Positions 39,781 through 49,710 of a DNA stretch of 64,000 bases are shown piece by piece. The translations under genes were made by a program, and so were the position numbers. The notes below the pieces were generated by a model. The model saw nothing but the letters and a program-made list of their open reading frames with translations, searched no databases and had not been told where the DNA came from. The stretch covers positions 159,501-223,500 of the forward strand of contig CAUYUJ010020682.1 of assembly GCA_963575745.1 (NCBI GenBank), in the 5' to 3' direction. This DNA is from Prorocentrum cordatum. Its lineage: Eukaryota > Sar > Dinophyceae > Prorocentrales > Prorocentraceae. The stretch's first letter is position 1. Each line of letters opens with the position of its first letter.

Positions 39781-40015
39781 AAGAACACAACGTAGCACTC
39801 CGCAGTCGCGGATAAGAGTGGGGTGGGCGGGCGTGTGTCGGGTCGCGGGGGGTCGCAGGGGGGTCGCGGGGTGGGTCGCGGGGGGGGGGTTCGCGCGGGG
39901 GGTCGCGGGCGAGGACGAGGACAACAACGCAACAACAATCCGCACCGCGGAACCCCACTTCAGCCACGTGCCCAGGGACAGCCAATGACTGTTCAGCCCC
40001 TCACCTCTGATGGTA
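39781..40015 (-). repeat. Inverted copy of the 4890-5130 repeat
   Basis: The reverse complement reads the CTGAACAGTCATTGGCTGTC, GTGCCTGGGC and CGCGACCC minisatellite, ending with CGGAGTGCTAC, in the order found at 4915-5115. Confidence 0.65.
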
Positions 40016-40427
40016 ACAACAGCAGATAGAAGGGCCATGACAACCATGCGCAATAGTGACAAGAGCAATGATAACAATAAGGCCCCTGAGAAGCTCCAGC
40101 ATCAGAGGCCCTGCCCCTCCATCGGTTACACGCAGTGGTGACCTTTCGCCGGCGTGACCTTTAAGGTGCGGGCCCACCGGGGTCCCCCCCCCAGCACATG
40201 GCCTGCGCGCTTGGACTTGGCCTAACCGCTATCGGTCTGTAGTCTCGGGCCCCCCCCCCCTCGTTTCCCCTCGGCGGGGACAACCTCCCCCAGTCCGTCA
40301 GCAGAGGGCGTCGGATAGATACTTTGCTTTTTCACTGTTGGGGGGGGTCTCAAGATCTGTAGAGGTCCCGCGGCAGCCCGGATCGCCGCTCGCCACAGGC
40401 CACTCGTGTCTGGTGCCACGCCCTGCG

Positions 40428-40535
40428 CTTGGCATCGCTCGGACGTGTGCATTTTTCCTTCGGCGAGGACCATCGAGGAGCATCCTTGATCATTTGGCGA
40501 AAAAAACAGGGAATGGATGTCCGAGCGATGGCCAG
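40428..40535 (+). mobile_element. MITE-A copy 5 (108 bp, internal deletion)
   Basis: Both ends are intact (CTTGGCATCGCTCGGACGTG; ATGTCCGAGCGATGGCCAG). About 22 internal bases (the CCACGCACGAAACCG block) are missing. Flanks TGCG and TGGG differ at one base. Confidence 0.8.
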
Positions 40536-40690
40536 TGGGATACACCCCAGGGGGCTATTCGGGCGCACACCTATGGAGGATGGACGCCCCCCTCTAGTAT
40601 GTCCCAGGGTTGGGTCCCAACTTTTTGGTCCGTTCGAAGGCCCCGCGAGGCCTGGGATAGGGGTCGACACATCCCCTGTCAGCGAGGCGC
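40536..40690 (+). repeat. MITE-A downstream module, copy 2
   Basis: TGGGATACACCCCAGGGGGC, GAGGATGGACGCCCCCC, GTTCGAAGGCCCCGCGAGGC and CTGGGATAGGGGTCGAC match 6010-6160. Confidence 0.6.
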
Positions 40691-40973
40691 GCCGGCCTCG
40701 GCCACAGCAAGACCTCTCCGGGGCCGGAGAAGAGAAACGACGGCACAGGCACACACGCCGGTCGTTGAGAGTAGATGTATTTATTCCCAGTTCCCGATTT
40801 ATTTCAAGCGCCTTCCTAAACATCGATGTGTTTCCTTTTGGTGTGTCTTGTTCTTCTCTGGGAGGGCCTAAACCCAATCTGCCTTATCCGCCTTCCAACT
40901 TCGTGTTTTGACCCACTGCTTCCTGCCGACGTGTAAACTGTCGAGGGCAAGGGCAGGGAGGAGGCGGAGGGTT

Positions 40974-41185
40974 AGAGGCAACGAAAGGGGGGGAATAGGC
41001 ATAGGGGGAATGCATCGACCCCCGATCATCCATTGATCGCCGATATGGGCCCGATGGCCCCAATCTGCCTAGGAGGGTGCGGAGTCACTATCGGAGGCCT
41101 TTCGCCGATCTATCGGCGCTGAATCGCCGATTCCAGGTCGATGTGTCCCCCCATATGCCAGTCCCCCCTATCGTTGCCCCTCAGG
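40974..41185 (+). mobile_element. Foldback family B, best-preserved copy (~210 bp)
   Basis: The arms AGAGGCAACGAAAGGGGGGG / AATAGGCATAGGGGGAATGC / ATCGACC and the inverse of GGTCGATGTGTCCCCCCATA / TGCCAGTCCCCCCTATCGTTGCCCCTCA pair over ~50 bases. CGCCGATCTATCGGCGCTGA forms the central stem. Confidence 0.75.
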
Positions 41186-41296
41186 GGAGGAGGGAAACGA
41201 AGGCGCGAGAGGCGAATATTAATACTGACACTAATAATAAGCATAATAATACTAATAAGAAGAATAAGAAAAAACAATCAGACTGAAACGGCACAC

Positions 41297-41456
41297 GCAT
41301 AAACGTTCGACGGTCCGCACGCACCTCTTGAATCTGCGCTGGGCCCCACCTGGCGGCTCTTCTGGCGCCGCCCCTGGCGCGCTCCGCACGCCAGGGAGAA
41401 AAGTCCAGCGCAGGTCCAAGACATCCACGCGGACGGTCGAAAGTGTCGGTTTATGC
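41297..41456 (+). mobile_element. Foldback family C, copy 4 (160 bp)
   Basis: Ends GCATAAACGTTCGACGGTCC and the inverse of GGTCGAAAGTGTCGGTTTATGC; inner stem CCTGGCGCGCTCCGCACGCCAGG. Confidence 0.75.
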
Positions 41457-41759
41457 CACTTTGTCTCACTAAGAGAGGCCTCTTATGGGGCCTGGGGAGG
41501 GGCGCCCAAATCCTAGCGCCCCCGCCTTCAGGGCCCACCGCGATCCGATCGATTAGATTCGATGGCGATTTCGGCCGGCCCGATCTGATTCGATTTCAGC
41601 AGTCCGACGATCCGATGCTGCCCGAAGCTTGCGTGGCTCAGTTGTGTATCCTGGCGCGGCCGATCCGATCCGATTCCGACTTCGTGCTGAGGCGGCCCGA
41701 TCCGACGCACATACTCGCGTCCCCCGCCCTCGCGTCCCCGAGCGCCGCCAGAGAAGGCT

Positions 41760-41965
41760 TCGGATTGCGCACAGGGCACTCCGAGGCAGCCCCAGCTGCT
41801 GGCCTCCACAGGCCCCCCGGGTAGCCCCAGCTGGTCTCCGAATGCCCCCTGAGTAGGCTTCAACAGGCCCCCTCAGGTAGTCACAGCTGGCCTCAGCATG
41901 CCCCCCCAGGTAGTCCATTTTGGCCTCAATAGACCCCCCGAGGAGTGCCAGCTGGGACCACTCGG
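41760..41965 (+). repeat. ~36-bp tandem repeat
   Basis: Five diverged units of AGGCCCCCxxxGTAGCCCCAGCTGGCCTC, found only here in the window. Confidence 0.6.
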
Positions 41966-42159
41966 GGGGGCGGGGCTGTCGGTGCGCAACGCGAAGCCTT
42001 ACCAGCGCCGCCAACGTCGAGCATGTGCTCAAGGGGCTGGCGCCCTCCCGCCGGCCCGTTCGAACAGGTCGGCGGGGCGGAGGTGAGCTGGGCTGCGCGG
42101 CCTGCCCAGGCAGAACGCGCAGCACGATGGCGAGGAGCGGCGTGATGCCCCTCAGAGAG

Positions 42160-42920
42160 GTAATGACATTGTCGTTCTTGGAAGCGTTGGGGGCGTTTTT
42201 CGGTGACTACAGCGGATGCGGTTACGCTAGGGTCCTGGTTTGCGATCGTCGCCGTTGGGGCTCATCTGAGGACCACCACGTCGCACTGGAGGTTCGACGA
42301 GCCGTCGTCGGGGCGCGGCGGAGATCTCTACCCTCTACCATGGTCCTCGCCCGCCCCCCCCCCCCCCCACACCTGTGCGGGGGGTTGCAAACCACACCCT
42401 CTGCCAACCATATTATTCGGAGTCGCCGAACTTTCTCTCCCGTCTTCCACTTGCCGTTCCAGATTAGACCCACAAGTTTCCCAAAAATCGGCACCCCGGA
42501 AAGTGGGCGCCTGGCAGGCGGCATGGTGCTATCAATACAGGCGTGACAGACGCAATGGGCCCGGAAAGAAAACGGACGGGTGGTCAATTGGCCTATCCTG
42601 GATTTGAAGATGTAGCAAACGTTGCGCCCAATACGGGTGAAGCGCATCGATTGTGAAAACGAGGCCCTCAGCGTTTTCCAGAAGGTCTGAGGAGAAGGAC
42701 AGCGAGGCAAGGGGATGTTCGGATGCAACTCCTGGGAGGTCAAGTTCTGATTTAGCCCTGGTCCGAAATCTGGCTTAATCCCGTTTAATCCCGCTAAATC
42801 CCGCTTTATCTGGCTTGATCCCGCTTAACCGTGGCCCACTCCGCCGTAACAGCCACCCAACGGGGCTTAATCCTTCTTGATCCTTCCGACGAAGACCTCC
42901 CAGTAGTTGCCTTCGAAGGG
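42160..42920 (+). repeat. Partners of the 23950 and 2870-3245 dispersed repeats
   Basis: The segment 42170-42690 pairs with 23950-24235, and 42720-42905 pairs with 2870-3245. The two families are adjacent here, but 20 kb apart elsewhere. Confidence 0.55.
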
Positions 42921-43489
42921 ATGGGACAGAGCGGGCATCGAACGTGGACTCCTGCCAGAGGTACCAGCAGGAAGGCACGCCCAGCGGGGCACACCAGTGC
43001 TCTTTCCTGCCAGAACCGATGGTGTAACCGAGTGCGGGCGATAATAAATCATACCCCCTCCCTTAACCACTTCTATTTTTATTATCCCCGTTCAACAGGA
43101 TTTAATTGTGGAGATGAGCGCGGAGGCCGAACTTTACAATCCACGGGGGAGGTTGCGAATCGAAGTTGCTATCATCTCATGATGGAGCTGATGCTCGACG
43201 ATCTCCCAGGAACAGGCACGGCGTACAGACCCTCTCTCGGGCACAGGGCATCCGGGGATGGGAGAGGAGCAAGAAATGTTGCGAGGAGTGCGAGGAGGAG
43301 AAAGGGGATTGGAGACGAGGATCGGGAGAAGGAGTAGGACCAGAGTTACCCCAGGATGTATCAACGACGATGGTGCAATACACCCTCCATCCCAAGCCCT
43401 CTCCTCATAGATAACTGCAAGCGCTCCTCTGTCTCAACAGAATTCGCATCTTTAAAGGTGCGAGAACCCCGAGTCAAACAAGGATCTGT

Positions 43490-43890
43490 ACGGCACCCTT
43501 TCAGTTATAAGGACTGCAAGGAGTGTCCAGCGAGAGCTCCGTTCTGCAAGGATTTTCCCTCTATCCGTTAAATCTGAATTGAGGGCGTCCCCAGCGAAAG
43601 CCCCATTCTGAAGTGGTACCGGTTTCATCTATCTCACATTTGCAGAACTGTTACACCTCCGCTCATAATAGGTTGAAGAGAAGTACAGAGCGATATACAA
43701 ACGAAAGTACAATTATACATCTATAGATATGTGAAGATAAACATGTGCGTTTCTGATGCGAGAACCACATACTGAAAACCACCCGCCCTTGCCCCGATAG
43801 CTGCGGGGAACTTTCACGACGCATGGGTGAGACGCTGCGGCGACAGCCACATTTTGAAAACGATTCGCCCTTCATTCGTGCAGCTCTTGC
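43490..43890 (+). repeat. Second locus of the ~80-bp tandem repeat
   Basis: Units at 43532, 43597, 43760 and 43847 carry AGAGCTCCGTTCTGCAAGGA to CACATTTTGAAAACGATTCG, as at 21310-21915. Confidence 0.55.
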
Positions 43891-43995
43891 ACGTTGCAAG
43901 CTTCAGGGTCCTAAGCCGTGGCGAAGTCTCGGGCGAAACGCCCGGGCCGCTCTACCAACAGGTCTGGCGATGCGACCAGGATCACCGAGCGCGCT

Positions 43996-44119
43996 CCACT
44001 ACTCGCAAAGTGCCTACTCGCAAACGTCCGAAAAACACATGTCTGCTTCGATGTAATTTATCGTGTATCCCCCGCGGCGGATCCAGGCCGTTTGCGAGTA
44101 GTCACTCTGCGAGTAGTGG
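43996..44119 (+). mobile_element. Foldback element, 31-bp arms (124 bp)
   Basis: CCACTACTCGCAAAGTGCCT / ACTCGCAAACG at the left is matched inversely at the right with two mismatches over 31 bases. The arms themselves contain a tandem CTACTCGCAAA word. Confidence 0.8.
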
Positions 44120-44889
44120 AACGTGCTCGTCTACAGGAGGAGGCATTCGCATGGAAATGCGGAGAGGAGTCTGGAGAGGCTGCTGGCGGCCCCCAGGGGC
44201 TTCCAGGGAGACTTCCGAGGGCCTCTGGAGGTGTTTGGAGCGTCGAGAGGCCTCCAGACGTCGTCGTCGTCGTCGTCCTCGTCGTCGCAGTACGGAGGAG
44301 TGGGCAGGAGGAGGCAAGGCAGGGGGACCGGGAGAAGACATGCGCAAGTCGCGCCCGTCATCGGGAGGAGGCTGCCAGTGCCTGATATAGTGGATACGTA
44401 TGTCTAAAATCTTGCCCTCACATGCTAGACTCTTATCCGTATCCACTGCGCCTCAGCATTGTGGTGCCCCTTCCCAGGAAGTCCAAGACGCAGTCGGTGC
44501 TGGTAATAATCTTGCCCGCACTTGAGATCGGGCATTGCATCTGTTTCACACCGGGCTTCTTCCAACCCAGTTTCGGGCTTTGGATAATCACAGATCGATC
44601 CGGCTCAAGAAATGCCGCGTGAAGATCGGGTCTAGGGCTCTGGTCGTGACTTTTCGCGATGGTGCACTTTTTCGTATCGTCGGATCTCAGGGGAGGTCCG
44701 AGAATCGATGTTGGTAGTTGTTTGGCCCTTCTGGGCCTCCTCCAGGGGTCTCCTCGTCGCCACGGCCAGCTCCGCCCTGGAGTTCTGACCAGAGCGCAAG
44801 TCCGGGCGATCGGTTTTGCCCCCCCCGGCCGCCGGCCCTGACCTCCTCCGTCGTCTCGGGGCTCAAGGGACGGGTGTCGCTGCAAACGG

Positions 44890-45003
44890 GAGTCAGTCAG
44901 AGCGCGGGATCTTGCAGGATCCTGCAGGGTCAGGGGTGCACTCACAAGGGCTTGGACGCAGGATCCTGCAGGATCTTGCAGGATCCTGCGAGGTCTGACT
45001 GAC
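44890..45003 (+). mobile_element. Foldback element rich in CAGGATCCTG words
   Basis: GAGTCAGTCAGAGCGCGGGA / TCTTGCAGGATCCTGC faces GCAGGATCTTGCAGGATCCT / GCGAGGTCTGACTGACC. A related AGTCACAGCGCCAGAGCGTG word with CAGAATCCTGCAG occurs at 30218-30255. Confidence 0.6.
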
Positions 45004-45199
45004 CCGGGTTTGGATTGACCCGGGTCAGTAGATCCCCGATCGTCACCCGGTGGTCTCCAGTGGCTTCCAGAGGCAGCACAAGACGGGCCCCCCCAAACGC
45101 CCAAGAGCGTTTTCCACAAAAGTCACCCGAGCCTCCCAAATTCCTCCTCCTCCTCACCTTCTGCCATCCCCCCGTATGCGAGGCCTGGGTCGGGAGCTG

Positions 45200-46185
45200 T
45201 TGCTATGTCGTGCCGCGCCGCCGGTCCTGGCCCACGACGGTTCGGCGCGACACGCCATCCGCGTCACGGTCTCTGGGCGTCAGCGCCCCGAGCACCTCGA
45301 AGCTTCCCGCCCCGTGGAGCGCAGCGACACGCTATCCGCCTGCAGAGCGCAGCGTGTCGCCGGAGCCGCCGCCGCAGGCTAAAGACAAATTCTTGGCCCT
45401 GAGAGGCTGGGGGAGGGCTCTGGGGTCTGGTCCTCCTCGTCCTCCATCTCTATCTCCACCTTCCCCTTCCTTCTCTCAGGAGGGGAAAAAACACAGACAC
45501 AATGAATCGTCGACTCCCTCGAAAATATGGGAAAATATGGGAAGCGGGGGGGAAGACAGAAACCCAGAAAAGACAGGAAAATATGGGGGATCTGGTCATT
45601 TGTGTCTATTTTTTGTGTGTGTCCCAGTTCCCCTTCCTTCTCCTCCTGCAGGGTGGGCCCTTTCGGTGTTGGTTGTGCATCTCAGCTTTGTCTTTGGCTT
45701 CGGCTGTGGATGCGCCGTGAAGCGCGTTCCGGCTAGCTCACCCGAATCGGTTTTCCGCTCGCACTGGTCCCCCCCCGTTCTTGGCTCAACGATGTGCCTT
45801 CTTCCTCTTCCTCCTCTCAACGGCAAGACCACGGCTAGGCCATACTAGATGTTTTCACAGCTGCGATATTCTACCCTCTAGTCCAGGTAGTATAACACCG
45901 AACTGGCCCCAGCGCTCGGTCGATCGATCGATCCTCCTCTTCCTCTTCGCCTCCCTGCCATCCCCCGTCTGATTGCGGTCGGGAACGTGCGGATAGCGTT
46001 TCGCGTCTTTGGTTCTGGCCCACCACGCTTCGGCGCGACACGGTGTCCACTTCCTGGTCCCTGGGCGTCAGCGTCCCGAGCGCTTCCCGACCTCCCGTCC
46101 CGCGGAGCGTAGCGACGCGCGATCCGCTCGCAGGGCAGCCACAGCGTGTCGCCGGGGCCGCCGCGGCGGCACGCCAAGCAAGACG
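45200..46185 (+). repeat. Direct repeat pair of ~180 bp (45230-45385, 45995-46180)
   Basis: GGCGCGACACG, CTGGGCGTCAGCGxCCCGAGC, CCCGCCCCGTGGAGCGxAGCGAC and AGCGTGTCGCCGGxGCCGCC recur in order. Changes are not concentrated at third codon positions in any frame, so this is not strong evidence for a duplicated exon. Confidence 0.6.
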
Positions 46186-46201
46186 TTCCGACCGCAGGAG
46201 G

Positions 46202-46368
46202 TTTGAGGGGGAGGGGGGGGGAGGGGGGGGAGGGGGGGCGAATCTCGAGGGGGGGGGAGGGGGGGAGGGGGGGGGTTTGAGGGGGGGGGGAGGGGGGGCG
46301 AATCTCGAGGGGGGGGAGGGGGTTTGAGGGGGAGGGGGGGGGGGGGGGAGGGGGGGCGAATCTCGAGT
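46202..46368 (+). repeat. G-run tandem repeat just upstream of exon 3
   Basis: Three ~45-75 base units of TTTGAGGGGGAGGGGGGG, more G-runs, and CGAATCTCGAGG. Many runs of four to nine Gs on the sense strand end ~40 bases before the exon-3 acceptor at 46405/46406. Confidence 0.8.
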
Positions 46369-46406
46369 CTCGACCCTGTCATCGCGGCCTCGGCCGCCCT
46401 CGCCAG

Positions 46407-46478
46407 GTGTCCTCCCTGCCGAGCGGCTCCTTCCTGCAGTGTTACCTGCAGCGGGCGCCCGCCCTGCCCTCGCCGCAG
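46407..46478 (+). CDS. TMUB-like gene, exon 3: last ubiquitin-like strand
   Basis: Twenty-four codons (phase 0 at both ends, 23 of 24 ending in G or C) begin after CGCCAG|G and end at CCGCAG|GCGCGC, a GC donor. They encode SLPSGSFLQCYLQRAP, which fits the final strand of the TMUB ubiquitin-like fold (family pattern: G-x-V-I/L-H/Q-C-x-L/I), then a Pro/Ala linker. Reading phase agrees with exon 2 and exon 4. It is weaker alone, and strong in combination. Confidence 0.55.
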
Positions 46479-47911
46479 GCGCGCGCGGGGGGGGGGGTCC
46501 CGTGAGCCCGGCGGGGGGGGGGGGGCGACGATGGAGCGACGAGGAGTGCAGTCGAGACGCTGAAAGAAGGGCCCTTTGGGGCTCAGGAGGGGCGCGGGAT
46601 GTCGGGCCGTTCCTTGGATTTGTGGCGGGGAGCCTGGCTGTCGCCTGGGCCCGCTGTGGCCAGAGAAGCCCCTGCGCGGGCGGGGTCGCGGATCGCGGGC
46701 CGCCGGGTGGGGGTCGCGTGGCGGGCGGGTCGCCGTGAGCGTCGCCGTGCGGATCGCCGGGCGGATCGCCGGGCGGGTCGCGGGGCGCCATGGGGGTCGC
46801 GGGGCGGATCTCGGGGCTGACCACATCTCGCTCGGCAGCGCGAACAGCCGCCTATTGTCCAAGCGTCTTGGTAGTCGCCTCTATCGCAGAATTCGACCTT
46901 GCCATGCCACTGCACTCATTCTTGCCACTGGGCCAGCTTACAGACGTCCTGGAGCATCCCGTCATCTGCCAACTTTCTGCGACTTTGCGTGGAATGTGTT
47001 ATTGGGCCGTGCACAGTTTGGAATTACCGTGTGCGCCCCCTCTCAGGCCGCCGAGGAGAACGACCCGTTGCTCCCACCCTGGAGTAGGCGCCCAAGCGCA
47101 GAGAACCAGGCGCCAGCGTCTGCTGAGAGGACCCCTCCCTTCCCAGCTCCTCCCCGGCACGATGTGCTCTGCCAAAACGCCCAACACGTCCCCACCACTC
47201 CCCCTCCTCCCCTGGGAGGAAGGAGAGGGGGGAATGGGAGGCGCATTCCACTCCGCCCCCCCTGCCCGCGCAAGCAGGGTGCAGGACCCCACCTTCCTGG
47301 CCGTCTGCTTCGATTTCTCCTCGTCTTCCTCTCTGCGCTCCTCCACGCATCTCGGAGAAGAGAGATGGGCATAAACTTTCGGAGGGATTTTCTAGAGGGC
47401 CTCTTCGGGCCTTCTTAGCGTGTCTTGGGGGCCCCTTTGTGCAGCGTTGGGGCCATATTGGACCGTGTTGGAGCAATCTCCGCACAGATTTCTTGGTTCG
47501 GCGCTGGAGTCCCCCTGTCTAGACGCGCGGAGCGCGCCAGGGGCGGCGCCAGAGGTACCGCCCAGGGGGCCCAGCACCGATCAAAGAAATCCACGTGGAC
47601 GTCCGAAAGTTTAGTTATGTCTGTGCCGTTTTTCCTCCAAACTATACCCTTACCGCCCCTCCTGACCCCTGCCCGTCTCTCCCCCTCCACCTCGAAGCCA
47701 CGAGAGGCTCGAAATCCACCCGCACGCGTCCACCACGTGGTGGTCGTCGACAGCAGCCCCCAAACTACAAGACCAGCCCCCACCCGTACGAGCCTCAAGG
47801 CACGAAGCAGCACACTGAGTCCACGAGAACTCTTCGAGATCCACCCGCGGGGGAAGGAGAGCGCCCAGAGAGGCGCGCGGCTCCGCGGCTGCCCCCGCCA
47901 GGAGGTGGCAG
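46479..47911 (+). other. Intron 3 of the TMUB-like gene (1.4 kb)
   Basis: GC-AG intron carrying foldback family C copy 5 and part of a GGGGCCTCTTGG block. No additional exon fits the phase. Confidence 0.45.
47368..47626 (+). mobile_element. Foldback family C, copy 5 (259 bp, enlarged)
   Basis: Ends GCATAAACTTTCGGAGGGAT and the inverse of GGACGTCCGAAAGTTTAGTT; inner stem CCCTGTCTAGACGCGCGGAG / GGCGGCGCC. About 100 extra bases of GGCCTTCTTxGGGG minisatellite sit in the left half. Confidence 0.7.
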
Positions 47912-48003
47912 GATCTGGCCTTCCACGCCATCTTCGCGGTGGGGCTGGCTGCCGCCTGGTCCTCCTACGTGTCCGACCCGCTCGTGTTCGATCACTTCGG
48001 CAG
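47912..48003 (+). CDS. TMUB-like gene, exon 4: first membrane segment
   Basis: After GGTGGCAG|GAT the frame encodes LAFHAIFAVGLAAAWSSYV, a hydrophobic segment that could span a membrane, then SDPLVFDHFG. It ends with AG before donor GTCGCC, the split AGG (Arg) being completed by the G of exon 5. An alternative acceptor ten bases upstream (47901) would break phase with exon 3. Confidence 0.6.
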
Positions 48004-49273
48004 GTCGCCTCCTGCGCTTCTCGCTTGCGAGGACGGGTGGGAGGACGAGGAGGTGGGCAGGTAGGAGGATGGGGGGGGGGGGGCGATCAGGTCGGGAAGG
48101 GGAGGGCGAGCAGGAGGGAGCAATTAGGCAGGAGTGGGGATGAGGATGACAAGGATGAGGTGGACGCGGGGCAGGCGGGACCATGGCAATGCCTGTACGG
48201 ACCGGCGATGCTGCAGTACACAATCCGTCCCGATGTTTCTTCCTCGTAGATACGTTACGCACATCCCTTCTTCACTACATTCTGGAAGAGAGCCCAGACG
48301 GGCTTGCCAGACCTGCGAAGACCACGTTAAACAACAAGGTCCCACACGCCAGCACTCCAGCGATGGATGGCCAGCAAGTCAAAGGACATGTCAAACGATA
48401 ACCGGGCTTCCAGAACGAGACGTCCTTCGTGCGTGCATGCGTGTGCATCCTACGCACTTGGTTTGACATTCGAGTCATCAGACCAGATGGGGTCTCTGAC
48501 GAGAATCCCAGTCTGAGCATCGGCCTCCACCCCCGCAGCTGTGGGACGATCAGTCTGAGAGGAGTGTGCGCGGCGCGGGGCAGAGGCGAGGGAAGCGTGT
48601 TCAAGACGGATCCGCCGTCCACCGGGGCCAGTGCTGGATCTGGCCCACACCTTGAGGGCAGTGCGCACTCCACCCTCCTCCTCCTCCTCCTCCTCCTCCT
48701 CCTCCTCCTCCTCCTCCTCCCGTGCAGCTGTCGAGGTTCTTCGGTCCACACTCTGAGTGCAGTGCGCAGTCCACCCGAGCAGCGTCCGCCCGCGCACGTC
48801 GCCGAGGCGACGGTCACGCCTTGAGACCTCGGTGGCCTCGATCAGCGCGACACCTTGGAAGTCCGCGCCTCAGGACTGCAGGTGGCGAGGAAGTCTGAAG
48901 CGACACGCCGTCCTGCCGCGGCCCGACCTACCGGCACGTCTGATGGTGCGGCGAGGAGCGAATGATTGTACGGAAGAGGCGTCGGGCGAGTCCGAGGAGG
49001 AGGGAGGAGGAAGGAGGAGGGAGTAGATGGAGGAGGATACACCCACAAGGAAGATCACGATGAGGAGGAGGAGGAGGAGGAGGAGGAGGAGGAGGGAGAA
49101 GACAGGGAATAATAGGAAGGGAGGGAGGGAGGGGGGCGAGGTGAGAGAGGGATCATGGGTTGGGTGGAGAAAAGGGGAGGTGGGGAGGGAGGAATGAAAA
49201 GGAGAAGGAGGAGGGAGTGGAAGGAGTTGGAATCAGGAATGGGGGCATCAATTTCCCGACCACCCTCTGACAG
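48004..49273 (+). other. Intron 4 of the TMUB-like gene (1.27 kb)
   Basis: It contains (CTC)n at 48676-48720, a G12 run near 48068, and (GAG)n at 49060-49095. It ends CCTCTGACAG. Confidence 0.45.
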
Positions 49274-49349
49274 GTTCTTCCTGCGCTTCTTCTCCCTGGC
49301 CTGGGCCGTGCTCAGCCTCGAGGCGATCGCGGACGCCTGGCAGGGCTAG
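49274..49349 (+). CDS. TMUB-like gene, terminal exon 5: second membrane segment and stop
   Basis: From AG|G the frame completes Arg, then reads FFLRFFSLAWAVLSLEAIAD and AWQG, ending at TAG 49347-49349. The hydrophobic run is long enough for a membrane segment, giving the two-segment C-terminus expected for TMUB proteins. All but one codon end in G or C. Confidence 0.65.
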
Positions 49350-49419
49350 CAGCCGCTGACCACCAGAAGCTCCGCCAGAGTCGGCTCTGGCGCGTGATTC
49401 CGCGACGGAGAGCAAGGCC

Positions 49420-49710
49420 CAGACGGGTTCGAGGTTTTCGGACGCTTTCGGCGACTGTCGGTTTCCCGGCCTCGGTGTGCCTTCCAGCGGCTGCGCCTCG
49501 CCGAGGGCTCGAAGCTTCCCGAACGGCCGCCGCAGAGCCGAGTGCTGACCCGAAGATCAACATCATGGGGCAACGTCGGGGGGGGAATGGGCTCAGAGGG
49601 GACGTGCCTCGACCCCCAATCCGCCAGTCGTGGCAGCTAGGGGCCCGACAGCTCACCCCGCCCAGCAGCGTGCGAATGGACCGTCGGGGCCGGCGTCGCA
49701 GAGGGATCGG
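49420..49710 (+). mobile_element. Repeat E plus degenerate family B
   Basis: Repeat E (GGTTCGAGGTTTTCGGACGC to CCGAGTGCTGACCCGAAGATC) runs into GGGGCAACGTCGGGGGGGAA, TGCCTCGACCCCCAATCCGCC and ACCGTCGGGGCCGG. The right arm has decayed. Confidence 0.5.

Larger units (their letters stand above)
38927..46406 (+). other. Intron 2 of the TMUB-like gene (about 7.5 kb, repeat-filled)
   Basis: It contains tandem words ACCGCCGAAGA (39190-39300) and a 21-bp GGCAGCCTCGGAATGGCCCTG repeat (39375-39510), MITE-A copy 5, family-B and family-C foldbacks, the 43996 foldback, and paired repeats at 45200 and 45960. If the exon assignment is right, most of this repeat load is intronic. Confidence 0.5.

Noticed and set aside
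41970-42095. Exon candidate near 42.01-42.08 kb
   Set aside because: Both strands show GC-biased frames with plausible donors (GTGAGC on plus, GTAAGG on minus), and neither fits the phase of the TMUB-like gene, so strand and reality cannot be decided.
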